In this document: piece by piece, positions 8,662-17,254 of the stretch | Numbering within the stretch: the stretch's first letter is position 1 | How the letters are laid out: each line of letters starts with the position of its first letter | Origin: Bacteroidales bacterium | GTDB lineage: Bacteria > Bacteroidota > Bacteroidia > Bacteroidales > Tenuifilaceae | Direction: 5' to 3' | DNA length: 35,811 nt | Assembly (NCBI GenBank): GCA_028708425.1 | Contig: JAQVYY010000038.1 | Location: 1-35,811 of the forward strand | Program-made: the position numbers and the translations under genes | Notes under the pieces: generated by a model | The model's database searches: none | What the model was told of the DNA's origin: nothing | Seen by the model: the letters and a program-made list of their open reading frames with translations, nothing else

Positions 8662-9855
8662 TTATTTACCCGAAATCTTGCGAGCCTCTTCAATAGAAAT
8701 TTGATTACCGTCCTTAAAGGCCACCACAAAGGCATCGGGAAAGTGCTTGCGAACCTCTTCACAAAACTCTACCGATTCGGCATAGGTATCACTTTTACCC
8801 ACAACGTACTTATATAATCCATTCGCATGGTATTGCTCAACATCTTTAAACTTGTCGAACAAAGGGTTATTCGAGGGCAAAGGATTTGATGAGGCCGTTA
8901 TTTGCACCCTATACAGCACAGCGTTGTGGGAGGCTGGCTGTTTACCCTCAGACGGGTTAGCCCATTGCGTTGTTACTTTAGTAGGTTCATCGGTACTGCT
9001 CGACTCTAACGAAGCGTTGAATTGCGACTCTGCAGAAGATGAGCTTCGAGACTCAACCATAACCTTGTAATCCCTGAACGCTCTATATATGGCCGAGGCT
9101 AAGTAGGTTTGGCCCTCGTCGCTTAACAGGTAAGCCTCCTCCTTAGAGTTACTTAAAAACCCCAGCTCTACCAGAACGCTAGGCATTGAGTTTTGCCACA
9201 AAACAACGAAACCCGCCTGTTTAACCCCTCTGTCTCGCCTACGCGCCCGTTCTCTAAACTCATCTTGAATTAAGCTAGCTATATTAAGGCTCTGCTCGAG
9301 GTGCGAGTTCTGAATAAGGCTAAATATAATGTACGATTCGGGCGAGTTGGGATCATACCCCTCGTATTTCGTTGAATAATCTTCCTCATAGACAATAACA
9401 GCATTTTCGCGCATGGCAACATCTAGGTTGCCCTGGGTTTTATGAAGACCCATAACATAGGTTTCGGATCCATAGGGCGAACGGTTGGGATTTGAATTGC
9501 AGTGAATTGAAATAAATAAGTCGGCACCGCTCTCATTCGCAATCTTACCCCGATCGCCAAGGGGAACAAAAACATCTCGGTCGCGGGTATAAATAACCTC
9601 AACATCCGGCAAGTTATCCTGAATATACTTACCAACTTTTAAAGCAACATTTAACACTATGTCTTTCTCTCTAGACTTGCGCCCTATTGCACCAAAATCC
9701 TTACCCCCATGGCCAGCGTCAATTACAACTTTTTTAAGCCTATACACCTCCTGCGAAATGGCTTTAGTACTACTTAACACTAATAAACAAGGCGTGAATA
9801 ATAAGAACGAAAGGATAATCGTTAGTAGCGAAATATATTTATTTGTAATTTTCAT
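8662..9855 (-). CDS. N-acetylmuramoyl-L-alanine amidase (AmiC/Amidase_3) with C-terminal SPOR-like region
   Basis: 397 residues. An N-terminal hydrophobic segment (about 8-30) should export it to the periplasm. The zinc amidase domain covers about residues 40-245: VVIDAGHGG with H49, E63 in SREKDI, H118 in FISIHCN and the catalytic E230 in VLVELGF. It would cut the amide bond between muramic acid and the stem peptide, as in daughter-cell separation. A serine-rich linker (about 255-300) leads to a C-terminal region beginning LYRVQITAS, which resembles a divergent SPOR peptidoglycan-binding domain. The ATG at 9855 is well placed before the signal peptide. It is divergent from lptD, with only 27 bases between the two proposed starts. 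Confidence 0.93.
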   Translation of the reverse strand: MKITNKYISLLTIILSFLLFTPCLLVLSSTKAISQEVYRLKKVVIDAGHGGKDFGAIGRKSREKDIVLNVALKVGKYIQDNLPDVEVIYTRDRDVFVPLGDRGKIANESGADLFISIHCNSNPNRSPYGSETYVMGLHKTQGNLDVAMRENAVIVYEEDYSTKYEGYDPNSPESYIIFSLIQNSHLEQSLNIASLIQDEFRERARRRDRGVKQAGFVVLWQNSMPSVLVELGFLSNSKEEAYLLSDEGQTYLASAIYRAFRDYKVMVESRSSSSAESQFNASLESSSTDEPTKVTTQWANPSEGKQPASHNAVLYRVQITASSNPLPSNNPLFDKFKDVEQYHANGLYKYVVGKSDTYAESVEFCEEVRKHFPDAFVVAFKDGNQISIEEARKISGK

Positions 9856-9877
9856 ACGCTCAGAGAATCTTTTTTAG

Positions 9878-9885
9878 TAGTTTTG
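9878..9885 (+). promoter_or_regulatory. Possible -7 box for lptD
   Basis: TAGTTTTG matches the Bacteroidota -7 consensus TAnnTTTG. It overlaps the TTG at 9883 used as the lptD start. If it is a working promoter, translation must begin at a later TTG (9928 or 9934). No TTTG lies 19-21 bases upstream, so support is weak. Confidence 0.3.
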
Positions 9886-12567
9886 AGCTCAATTTCAAGG
9901 TATAACTTTACAAAAATAGCACTTAAATTGCATTTGAAGGCTACACTTTTTTTATTTATTTCTATTTTAGCAGCAAACACGGTTTTCTCAAACTCTATAA
10001 CTGCTACTATTAGAGATTATTATTTGCAAAAACCCGACTCTGCAAGTGTAAACCTTGACTCCGCTGCAATGGTAGCCGACTCCGCTAATATAACCACTGA
10101 TACTATAACAACAAAATCGGATTCGCCCATTGACGACCCAATTTTCAAGGAGGCGAAAGACTCATTGCTATATTCCGTAGATGGGAAAAAGGTGTTTTTA
10201 TACGGCGAGGCATTCGTAAAGTATCAAAATATGGAACTTGAGGCAGCATATATTGAGTACGATATGGAAACGGGAATAGTTTTTGCTGAGGGAAGACCCG
10301 ACAGCACTGAAACCATTGTAGGAAAACCTATTTTTAAGGAGGGCGAAACTGTTTTCAAAATGGAGCGAATGCGCTATAATTTCAAAACTAGAAAAGCACG
10401 AATATACGGCGTAATTACTGAAGAAGCAGATGGTTTTTTGCACAGTGAAGATACCAAGCTTATGCCCGACAAAACGATAAACTTAAAGGGAGGAAAGTAT
10501 ACAACGTGCGACAAAGAGGACCCCCACTTTTACATTGCAATTACTAAAGCCAAGCTACTACCAAAAGATAAGCTGATAACAGGCCCAGCCTTTCTCGTTA
10601 TAGAAGACGTACCTTTTCCGCTAGCCTTGCCCTTTGGATTTTTCCCCACTAAGCAGAAGCGTTCATCGGGTATCGTGATGCCCGAATATGGTGAAGAAGC
10701 TGAACGTGGTTTCTTTCTTCGAGGTGGAGGTCTTTATCTGGGTTTAAGCGATTATTTTGACCTGAAACTTACCGGAGGTATTTTCTCAAAAGGTTCTTGG
10801 GCTGGTAAAATAACTAGCTCGTATAGAAAGCGATATAAATTTTCGGGAAGCTTCTCATTTGATATATCAGAAAACATTACCGGCGAGAAAGGGTTTACCG
10901 ATTACAGCCGCAACATGTCGTATTGGATAAACTGGAACCATAGACAAGATCCAAAGGCAAACCCTAATTCTACTTTTCAGGCCAGATTAAACCTGGGCTC
11001 ACCAACACACAATAGACTAAATGCACAATCTATCGATAACTTCCTAAGCAACTCTATTTCATCAAGCATTTCGTATAGCAAGGTTTGGGCTGGTACACCA
11101 TTTAGTATGACTGCCTCGATGAATCACTCGCAAAATAACCGCGACAGCTCAATTACCATTGGCTTTCCAAAGGTTGCTTTCAATATGAATCAAGTTCATC
11201 CCTTTAAACGGAAGAGTAGCATGGGCAACCCAAAGTGGTACGAAAAGATTAGCCTGTCATATTCGGGGAACCTCGATAACTCCGTAACTACTAGGACTGA
11301 CTCATTGCTGACCCTAAACACTTTTGATAAAATGCGCAATGGGGTTCAACACCGAATTCCGATACAAACATCGTTTAACCTCTTTAACTACATCATGCTT
11401 AGCCCTTCAGTGAACTACACTGAAAACTGGTACACAAAAACAACGCTCAAGCGCTGGGACGAAGAAAACAAAGAGGTTGTAAATGAAGAGGTAAACGGTT
11501 TTAAAAGGGCCTACCAGTACAACACATCGGTATCGTTAAGCACAAAAGTATACGGTATGTACAACTTTAAATCGGACTCAAAAGTGCAAGCAATACGCCA
11601 CGTACTAACTCCACAAGTAGGTTTATCGTACAGGCCTGATTTCAGCAAAGAAGCCTATGGTTTCTACCATGACGTACAAATCGATACAACAGGAAGAACC
11701 ACGCAGTACTCTATTTTTGAGGGAACGCTCTATGGTGGGCCAGGTAAAGGTGAAAGCGGAACGGTAAGCATGAGGCTATCCAGCAACGTAGAGATGAAAG
11801 TGTTAACCCCGAAAGACACCACTGAAGATACCCGCAAGATTAAACTTTTAGAAAGCTTTAACATCAATACTGGGTATAACATGCTTGCCGACTCTATGCA
11901 CTGGAGCCCTATTTCAGTTACAGCCCGAACAACCCTTTTTGAAAAGTTTAAGATAAACTTTTCAAGTACATTCAACCCCTACGGAATTGATGAAAGAGGA
12001 AGAACCATAAAAGATTTTCAGTATAGCGTGAATAAACAATTTGTTAGGTTAACCAACGCACGTGCGGGGGTTAGCTTCTCGTTAAGTGGGGGCGATAAAG
12101 GCTCTGGAGATGGCAATAATTTGCCCGACAGAGATTTGGGCTCACCAGTCCTAAGAGGAATGGGAATGGGGGCCGATGGCAATACCCCATTTGGCGAATC
12201 GATTGGCACAGACCATTTAGATGGTGAATATGTGGACTTTGAGGTGCCTTGGTCTATGAGGTTCGACTACTCATTCTCATACAGTAAGTCTGGGTTAGAA
12301 GCAAGAACAAGTCAAACCCTTTCGTTTAGCGGTGACCTTAGCCTTTCGCCTAAATGGAAAATTGGGTTTCGTTCGGGGTACGATTTCAAGGGAAAAAAGC
12401 TGACTACAACATCGTTAAATTTTTTCCGCGATCTACACTGCTGGGAAATGAGCCTTTCGGTTATCCCAATAGGTTACCTAAGAAGTTTTAGCTTTAAAAT
12501 AAATGTGAAATCGGGTACACTTAGAGACCTAAAGCTGTCGCGCAGGCAAAGTTATTACGACAAATAG
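9883..12567 (+). CDS. lptD: Bacteroidota-type LPS-assembly protein LptD
   Basis: 894 residues from a TTG start at 9883. No ATG precedes the signal peptide: the first internal methionine lies after it, so a non-ATG start is required (TTG at 9883, 9928 or 9934). The hydrophobic signal core is about residues 19-36. A periplasmic N-terminal domain (about 90-230) resembles the OstA/LptA jelly roll, with repeats such as VDGKKVFLYGEAFVKY and GGKYTTCDKEDPHFYI. The remainder is a long beta-barrel with alternating aromatic strands. LptD forms the outer-membrane pore that inserts LPS or LOS with LptE. The protein is longer than E. coli LptD (784), as is normal in this phylum. ridA follows after 37 bases. 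Confidence 0.9.
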   Translation: MSSISRYNFTKIALKLHLKATLFLFISILAANTVFSNSITATIRDYYLQKPDSASVNLDSAAMVADSANITTDTITTKSDSPIDDPIFKEAKDSLLYSVDGKKVFLYGEAFVKYQNMELEAAYIEYDMETGIVFAEGRPDSTETIVGKPIFKEGETVFKMERMRYNFKTRKARIYGVITEEADGFLHSEDTKLMPDKTINLKGGKYTTCDKEDPHFYIAITKAKLLPKDKLITGPAFLVIEDVPFPLALPFGFFPTKQKRSSGIVMPEYGEEAERGFFLRGGGLYLGLSDYFDLKLTGGIFSKGSWAGKITSSYRKRYKFSGSFSFDISENITGEKGFTDYSRNMSYWINWNHRQDPKANPNSTFQARLNLGSPTHNRLNAQSIDNFLSNSISSSISYSKVWAGTPFSMTASMNHSQNNRDSSITIGFPKVAFNMNQVHPFKRKSSMGNPKWYEKISLSYSGNLDNSVTTRTDSLLTLNTFDKMRNGVQHRIPIQTSFNLFNYIMLSPSVNYTENWYTKTTLKRWDEENKEVVNEEVNGFKRAYQYNTSVSLSTKVYGMYNFKSDSKVQAIRHVLTPQVGLSYRPDFSKEAYGFYHDVQIDTTGRTTQYSIFEGTLYGGPGKGESGTVSMRLSSNVEMKVLTPKDTTEDTRKIKLLESFNINTGYNMLADSMHWSPISVTARTTLFEKFKINFSSTFNPYGIDERGRTIKDFQYSVNKQFVRLTNARAGVSFSLSGGDKGSGDGNNLPDRDLGSPVLRGMGMGADGNTPFGESIGTDHLDGEYVDFEVPWSMRFDYSFSYSKSGLEARTSQTLSFSGDLSLSPKWKIGFRSGYDFKGKKLTTTSLNFFRDLHCWEMSLSVIPIGYLRSFSFKINVKSGTLRDLKLSRRQSYYDK

Positions 12568-12604
12568 TTCATTCTCTTTTTTATTTACTTAAATACAATT
12601 AATT

Positions 12605-12982
12605 ATGAAGAAGATTATTAATACAAACAAAGCGCCTAAAGCGGTTGGCCCATACAGCCAGGCTGTTGAGGCAAACGGCATGATCTTTATTTCGGGACAA
12701 ATACCTGTTGATCCGGCAACTGGAAAAATAGTAGAAGGAGGTGTTGCCGAGCAAACCGAACAAGTTCTAAAAAACATGGGAGCTATTTTAAACGAGGCGG
12801 GGCTCAGCTTTGCAAATGTTGTTAAAACAACCTGCCTATTGGATAACATGGATAACTTTGTACCCATGAACGAGGTTTACGGTACATACTTTACCGAACA
12901 AATGCCAGCACGCGCTGCATACGCTGTTGTAAAGCTACCACTTGGTGTTATGGTTGAGATTGAGGCCATTGCTGTTAGATAA
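12605..12982 (+). CDS. ridA: RidA family enamine/imine deaminase
   Basis: 125 residues, full length for the YjgF/YER057c/UK114 family. RidA hydrolyses reactive 2-aminoacrylate-type enamines released by PLP enzymes, protecting them from damage. The trimer active-site residues are present: R103 in PARAAYAV and E118 in VEIEAIAVR, matching E. coli R105 and E120. The N-terminal signature PKAVGPYSQA (residues 11-20) and ISGQIPVDP (29-37) are conserved. It follows lptD after 37 bases on the same strand and may share its transcript, although the functions are unrelated. A strong terminator lies just downstream. Confidence 0.96.
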   Translation: MKKIINTNKAPKAVGPYSQAVEANGMIFISGQIPVDPATGKIVEGGVAEQTEQVLKNMGAILNEAGLSFANVVKTTCLLDNMDNFVPMNEVYGTYFTEQMPARAAYAVVKLPLGVMVEIEAIAVR

Positions 12983-12996
12983 AGCCAATAGCCTAT

Positions 12997-13038
12997 CTAA
13001 ATAAAAAAGCCTCGGCAATCCGAGGCTTTTTTATTTAG
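12997..13038. terminator. Bidirectional intrinsic terminator between ridA and rplI
   Basis: A perfect 19-base-pair stem (arms 12997-13015 and 13020-13038) with a CAAT loop. The core is GCCTCGG / CCGAGGC, flanked by six A on one side and six T on the other, so it has a U-tract on both strands. It should end ridA transcription and the convergent rpsF-rpsR-rplI transcript. Confidence 0.92.
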
Positions 13039-13065
13039 TATAGATAGTTGGTGTGGCAAAAAAAG

Positions 13066-13512
13066 TTACTCTGCTACCACTTCAAAGTCGATATTCACTG
13101 TAACTTCCTTATGAAGCTTTATTTCGGCAACATATGAACCCACCTCTTTTACCTGGTCTTCCTTGATAAAAATATGTTTCCTATCAATTTCAAAACCTTT
13201 TTCGTTTAACGACTCTGCTATTTGAATGGTATTAACCGATCCAAATATTTTGCCCGTCGAGCTAGTTTTAGCACCAAGGGTAAGCTTTGTTCCTTCAAGT
13301 TTTTTGGCTATTGCCTCTGCCTCTGTCCTAATTTTCTCCTCCTTATGTGCTCGCTGCTTAATGTTTTCGGCCAGCACCTTTTTAGCGGATACGCTGGCTT
13401 CGGTTGCCATTCCTTTAGGAATAAGGTAATTACGAGCGTACCCGCTCTTTACCTCTATAAGATCATCCTTACTTCCTAAGCTGGGTATGTCTTGTTTTAG
13501 TATTATTTCCAT
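13066..13512 (-). CDS. rplI: 50S ribosomal protein L9
   Basis: 148 residues. The N-terminal domain with the L9 signature is clear: MEIILKQDIPSLG followed by GYARNYLIPKGMA (about residues 25-37), which binds 23S rRNA. A long connecting helix rich in K and E (about 45-75) joins the C-terminal domain, which includes GKIFGSVNTIQIAESL. The length equals that of typical L9. It is the last gene of the rpsF-rpsR-rplI operon, 18 bases after rpsR, and ends at the strong shared terminator. Confidence 0.97.
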   Translation of the reverse strand: MEIILKQDIPSLGSKDDLIEVKSGYARNYLIPKGMATEASVSAKKVLAENIKQRAHKEEKIRTEAEAIAKKLEGTKLTLGAKTSSTGKIFGSVNTIQIAESLNEKGFEIDRKHIFIKEDQVKEVGSYVAEIKLHKEVTVNIDFEVVAE

Positions 13513-13530
13513 CGCTATGATCTTCTGTGT

Positions 13531-13800
13531 TTATTTCATTAAATCGGTTACAAATGGCAGAATGGCCAAATGGCGTGCCCTCTTAACTGCTGTAGCAACT
13601 TTACGCTGATATTTCAACGAAGTTCCTGTAAGCCTACGAGGCAAAATTCTACCCTGCTCATTTAAAAACTTCTTTAAAAATTCGGGGTCTTTATAGTCAA
13701 TGTACTTTATTTTATTCTTCTTAAAACGGCAGTACTTTTTCTTTTTGATATCAATTGTAGGCGGTGTTAGATATCTTATTTCGCTTTGATTTTGTGCCAT
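13531..13800 (-). CDS. rpsR: 30S ribosomal protein S18
   Basis: 89 residues. The conserved core [19 protein letters not shown] (with the cysteine at residue 23), [17 protein letters not shown] and [14 protein letters not shown] identifies S18, which binds beside S6 on the platform of the small subunit. It starts 3 bases after the rpsF stop and lies 18 bases before rplI, the usual gene order. Start and length fit the family. Confidence 0.97.
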   Translation of the reverse strand: MAQNQSEIRYLTPPTIDIKKKKYCRFKKNKIKYIDYKDPEFLKKFLNEQGRILPRRLTGTSLKYQRKVATAVKRARHLAILPFVTDLMK

Positions 13801-13803
13801 GGG

Positions 13804-14154
13804 TTACTCCTCCTTCTTTTGTGGTTCTACCTTTGTTCTTTTCTTTTTAGCATATTCAATGGCGTGCTTATCCATACGAAACGTTAAAAATCGTAACACG
13901 CGCTCATCACGACGGTACTGAGTTTCTAACATATCGATAACATTACCTGGAGCCTTAAACTCTATAAGGTAGTAAAATCCGGTGGATTTTTTCTGGATGG
14001 GGTAGGCCAATTTTTTTAGTCCCCAGTTCTCTTCGTGTACAATCTCTCCTTCGTTTGAGGTGATTATACCTTTGAACTTTTCAACCGCTTCCTTCATCTG
14101 GGCCTCAGACAAAACGGGAGTTGCTATGAAAACGGTTTCATACTGATTCAACAT
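13804..14154 (-). CDS. rpsF: 30S ribosomal protein S6
   Basis: 116 residues, S6 fold. The start [17 protein letters not shown] is typical, and the pairs [23 protein letters not shown] and [13 protein letters not shown] belong to the conserved S6 core. The tail [14 protein letters not shown] is charged and probably disordered, as often seen. S6 forms a heterodimer with S18, encoded next. It is the first gene of the operon, with a well-formed promoter about 40 bases upstream of the ATG. Confidence 0.97.
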   Translation of the reverse strand: MLNQYETVFIATPVLSEAQMKEAVEKFKGIITSNEGEIVHEENWGLKKLAYPIQKKSTGFYYLIEFKAPGNVIDMLETQYRRDERVLRFLTFRMDKHAIEYAKKKRTKVEPQKKEE

Positions 14155-14193
14155 AGTGTAATTTGATTTAGTTAAAACTTTTTAATTAGCTCG

Positions 14194-14224
14194 CAAAGGT
14201 ACTTCTTTTACAAATATTTACAAA
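14194..14224 (-). promoter_or_regulatory. Promoter of the rpsF-rpsR-rplI operon
   Basis: Read on the minus strand: TTTG at 14224-14221, a spacer of 19 bases, then TACCTTTG at 14201-14194. This matches the Bacteroidota sigma-factor consensus TTTG, 19-21 bases, TAnnTTTG. The presumed start point is near 14190, leaving a leader of about 35 bases before the rpsF ATG. The -33 element lies in a tandem 10-base repeat ACAAATATTT (14210-14229). Confidence 0.75.
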
Positions 14225-14333
14225 TATTTTTTGCAGGTTTTTTATTAACAGCAACTCATTTAAATTAAATGTTCGCCTTTTTACCGCCTATCTAAACAAA
14301 AAGGCAAAAAACAAGGTAACATCTCAGCATATT

Positions 14334-14438
14334 AACCCGCATTATTCATCAAACTTTTTAAAGATGAATGCAGATGCGGGTTACCCCGACATAGTCGCTG
14401 TGGGATACCCCAGCTATTCGAACGAACAATTGGGGGTT
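14334..14438 (-). repeat. Modular AACCC palindromic repeat, copy R3 lacking middle module
   Basis: 105 bases in reverse orientation. It contains hairpin C (AACCCGCATTATTCATC and its partner, 14334-14381) and a diverged hairpin A at the right end (AACCCCCAATTGTTCG when read on the minus strand). The whole of hairpin B is missing: the left linker CAGCGACTA runs straight into GTCGGGGTAACCCGC. It begins 179 bases upstream of rpsF and ends 11 bases from the stop of the SirB1-like gene. Confidence 0.88.
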
Positions 14439-14449
14439 AATACAATGGA

Positions 14450-15319
14450 TTACTTGACAAGGGCTTGTAAAAAAGCTTTTATATCATCAATTTTTTCATT
14501 CTGCCCCACTTTTTTATAAGCAATAAGCAGGCTGCCCAACAGCTGTAAAATGGCTGTACGATTATCGCAAGGTAAAAAGTACTCGTCTTTTGGGTCTATA
14601 TTATTTTGCAAAAGGAACTGCTCTATGTCTTTATGTCCTAAAACAGCCCCTTGGTTAAACGGGTTTATATAGAATAGGATGAACTTCCCATCGGGTTTAC
14701 CGCTAGCTACAGCGTGACACCTATTTTGGTATGCAACCAAAAAATTTCGAGGCAAACTGACACAAAAAACGGGCATGCCTAAACGCTGTGCAACAAGAGA
14801 ATAAAACAACGACATGAGTACAGGCCCACCTTTTTTAGTTTCAATAAGCTGGTTTATAAAGTTATTATTTGGCGAAAAAAAATTATCGACATTACCACGA
14901 AACCCAAAGCTATCATAGAGAATATGATTAAGCACTTTTATTTTTTCCAACGCCGACAAGGTTTCGTTGAGTTCAAGCCATACCTTTTGCTTAACCTTAC
15001 CAATAAAATTATCAATTACACTATAATGGACATCGGGATACTGATACTGTGTAACATACACTGCCCCCTCCAGTAAGTCGGCACATCCTGTTTCTACCCA
15101 GCGGGTTAGGCCATCTAAAGCATTCTTAAACCGAATTCTATGCAAAACATCCTCCACCCTACTCTTCAAAAGCTTATCATCAGTCCTTTCCCAAGTATTC
15201 TCCAAAAGAGGCACCAACTGCCCCCCTTCGTCAACCAGCTTATTGGAAATAGTATTATAAACCTCAGCATCAGGATCATCGAGCAAGGCAACGAGGGCAG
15301 CAAATTCTGAGGGTTTCAT
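14450..15319 (-). CDS. SirB1/transglutaminase-like family protein
   Basis: 289 residues resembling the SirB1 group (transglutaminase-like Transglut_core2). The core motif is seen in FGFRGNVDNFFSPNNNFINQLIETKKGGPVLMSLFYSLVAQRLG (about residues 137-182, cited here in pieces: FGFRGN, NNFINQLIETKKGGP, LFYSLVAQRLGMPV), followed by LPRNFLVAY. Members lack a proven enzymatic activity in most bacteria; several contain only part of the Cys-His-Asp triad, and no nucleophilic Cys is evident in the core here. The N-terminal 100 residues are helical, HEAT-like. It starts 11 bases after the nucleoside phosphorylase stop, so they form an operon. Biological role unknown. Confidence 0.85.
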   Translation of the reverse strand: MKPSEFAALVALLDDPDAEVYNTISNKLVDEGGQLVPLLENTWERTDDKLLKSRVEDVLHRIRFKNALDGLTRWVETGCADLLEGAVYVTQYQYPDVHYSVIDNFIGKVKQKVWLELNETLSALEKIKVLNHILYDSFGFRGNVDNFFSPNNNFINQLIETKKGGPVLMSLFYSLVAQRLGMPVFCVSLPRNFLVAYQNRCHAVASGKPDGKFILFYINPFNQGAVLGHKDIEQFLLQNNIDPKDEYFLPCDNRTAILQLLGSLLIAYKKVGQNEKIDDIKAFLQALVK

Positions 15320-15330
15320 AAAAACGACAA

Positions 15331-16203
15331 TTAGCGAGTCAATCGGATTAGAGCCTGCTCAATTAAGTGCTTAATATGAGGCTTATAATCAGCTGATGCC
15401 GTTTTATTTACACGATTAGCAATAATTGCACAAACGGTAACCGATTTATGCCCCAATAATAGCGAAAGGCCGTTAATTGCTGAGCTTTCCATCTCGAAAT
15501 TAGTGATTTTTCGCCCATCATAATCGAACGACTCAATGCTATGGTTTAGGTTACTATCGGCCAAAGGCAAACGCAACACGCGGCCCTGTGGTCCGTAAAA
15601 ACCGGGTGCCGAAATGGTTATCCCCTCAACAGCAATATCTTTAAATAGATCTACCAGCTCCTTATCGGAATGCACAAAATAGGGCTTTGCACATAACGAG
15701 CTCCAGCTAGTATGCTTCGTAAAAGCATCCTCCATAGCCTGATCACTTATCTTATTACGGCCTTGGTAAAACCCTAGCACCCCATCGAAACCCACGGCAG
15801 TTTCAGTTACAACAAAAGTATCAACAGGAATATCGGGTTGTAAAGCGCCCGAGGTACCCAGTCTTACTATGGTAAGCTGCCTCTTCTCGGCTTTCTCCTG
15901 TCGTGTTTTTAGGTCGATATTAAAAAGAGCATCCAACTCATTAATCACTATATCAACATTATCGGTGCCTATGCCAGTGGATACAACGCTGATACGCTTG
16001 CCATTGTAAACACCAGTAACAGTTTTGAACTCGCGATTTGAAACGGATATCTCAATACTACTAAAAAAGGATGCAACCGTATCGACCCTGCCTGGGTCGC
16101 CAACCAAAATTATGGTTTCGGCAATATCCTGCGGGCGAAGGTGCAGATGAAAAATGCTGCCATTCGAATTGATTATCAACTCAGAGGGTTCAATTATTCT
16201 CAT
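15331..16203 (-). CDS. Nucleoside phosphorylase, uridine phosphorylase-like
   Basis: 290 residues of the PNP/UDP family that splits nucleosides with phosphate into base and ribose-1-phosphate. The phosphate-binding loop GDPGRV is at residues 35-40. STGIGTDNVDIV and VRLGTSGALQPD are the conserved glycine-rich core, and NFEMESSAI is the nucleoside ribose-binding E-M-E motif. The overall pattern is closest to uridine phosphorylases, but the base specificity needs experiment. It is the first gene of a pair with the SirB1-like gene. A TACTTTTG box (16216-16209, minus strand) matches the -7 consensus, but would leave almost no leader and lacks a -33 partner. Confidence 0.9.
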   Translation of the reverse strand: MRIIEPSELIINSNGSIFHLHLRPQDIAETIILVGDPGRVDTVASFFSSIEISVSNREFKTVTGVYNGKRISVVSTGIGTDNVDIVINELDALFNIDLKTRQEKAEKRQLTIVRLGTSGALQPDIPVDTFVVTETAVGFDGVLGFYQGRNKISDQAMEDAFTKHTSWSSLCAKPYFVHSDKELVDLFKDIAVEGITISAPGFYGPQGRVLRLPLADSNLNHSIESFDYDGRKITNFEMESSAINGLSLLLGHKSVTVCAIIANRVNKTASADYKPHIKHLIEQALIRLTR

Positions 16204-16355
16204 AATATCAAAAGTATTAGAACTGCTAATGTAGTAAAATTTCGTTTACCAAAAATAATTTTATCGCAATTTTAAACCGAAGAGGGCTCCCGCTGCATTT
16301 CTATATTTTTAAACCTTTTAACGCAGTATGTTACGAAATATTAACCAATTATGCA

Positions 16356-16363
16356 TATCTTTG
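16356..16363 (+). promoter_or_regulatory. Probable -7 box for the prohibitin-like gene
   Basis: TATCTTTG matches TAnnTTTG and lies 54 bases before the ATG at 16418. The 19-21 base upstream region has GTTA but no perfect TTTG, so the match is partial. Confidence 0.45.
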
Positions 16364-16417
16364 TTAAAACTTTTTCGCATTAAAAACTAATTTAGTTATA
16401 AATTAAACAATAAAACG

Positions 16418-17230
16418 ATGAAAAAAAAACAACTAATTATTGTAATTGCAGTTGCTGCGCTGATACTATTATTGCTCTTTGGTAGCAGGGTTTTTTACAT
16501 TATTCAACCTGGTGAAAGAGGCGTAATTTTCCGCCCTTTTACAAGCGGCTTAGATAAAGAGAATATTCGGCAACCAGGCTTTCAAGTTATTGCACCATGG
16601 AACGATTTACATGTGTACAATGTAAAAGAGCAAAAAGCTGAGGAAACAATGGATGTTCTGGATAAAAGTGGACTTAAGGTTATCATTGAAACCTCCGTTA
16701 GGTTTAACCCCGTTTATCAAGAAATTGGCTCATTACATGAAATTTTCGGCAAGCTTTACGTGAATCAGCTTGTCATTCCCGAAGTACGCTCATCGGTTAG
16801 GCAGGTTGCTGGCAGGTATACAGCCGAAGAGATATACTCAACAAAAAGGAGTGAGGTTGAGCAGGCCATTATTAATGAGACCAACAAATCTCTTAGTGAA
16901 AACTATATTGATATGCGTGCCCTACTAATACGAAGCATAAATCTTCCAACTCAAATTCAGCAAGCTATTGAGAGCAAACTTACCCAAGAGCAAGAATTTT
17001 TGGCCTACCAGTTTAAACTAGAAAGAGAAAAAAGCGAGGCGGAACGTCGTAAAATTGCTGCCGAAGGAGAGTCCGTAGCAAATAAAATTATCAACAACAG
17101 TTTAACCTCCAGCTTATTAAAAATGAGAGGCATTGAAGCTACACAGGAGCTGGCAAGCTCCCCAAACGCTAAAATTATAGTTATTGGTAGTGGTAAAGAT
17201 GGTTTACCCCTAATTCTTGGCGGAAATTAA
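16418..17230 (+). CDS. Prohibitin family (SPFH/Band 7) membrane protein
   Basis: 270 residues. One N-terminal membrane helix (about 5-28) is followed by the SPFH domain, starting IIQPGERGVIFRPF and including a conserved ETSVRFNP beta-hairpin region. The segment from about 170 to 225 (IQQAIESKLTQEQEFLAYQFKLE and on) is a charged coiled coil that lets these proteins form large ring assemblies. Bacterial prohibitin-like proteins scaffold membrane proteases or lipid microdomains. The start fits the membrane helix. A DUF4293 gene follows after 24 bases. Partner proteins cannot be read from the sequence. Confidence 0.93.
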   Translation: MKKKQLIIVIAVAALILLLLFGSRVFYIIQPGERGVIFRPFTSGLDKENIRQPGFQVIAPWNDLHVYNVKEQKAEETMDVLDKSGLKVIIETSVRFNPVYQEIGSLHEIFGKLYVNQLVIPEVRSSVRQVAGRYTAEEIYSTKRSEVEQAIINETNKSLSENYIDMRALLIRSINLPTQIQQAIESKLTQEQEFLAYQFKLEREKSEAERRKIAAEGESVANKIINNSLTSSLLKMRGIEATQELASSPNAKIIVIGSGKDGLPLILGGN

Positions 17231-17254
17231 TCTATAATCTTTAAAATTTCACCA

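Noticed and set aside
12589-12867. 92-codon frame antisense to ridA
   Set aside because: It is the mirror of a strongly conserved gene, with no motif of its own.
16209-16216. Promoter -7 box of the nucleoside phosphorylase gene
   Set aside because: TACTTTTG fits the consensus, but lies 6 bases from the start codon with no -33 element, so chance is likely in AT-rich DNA.
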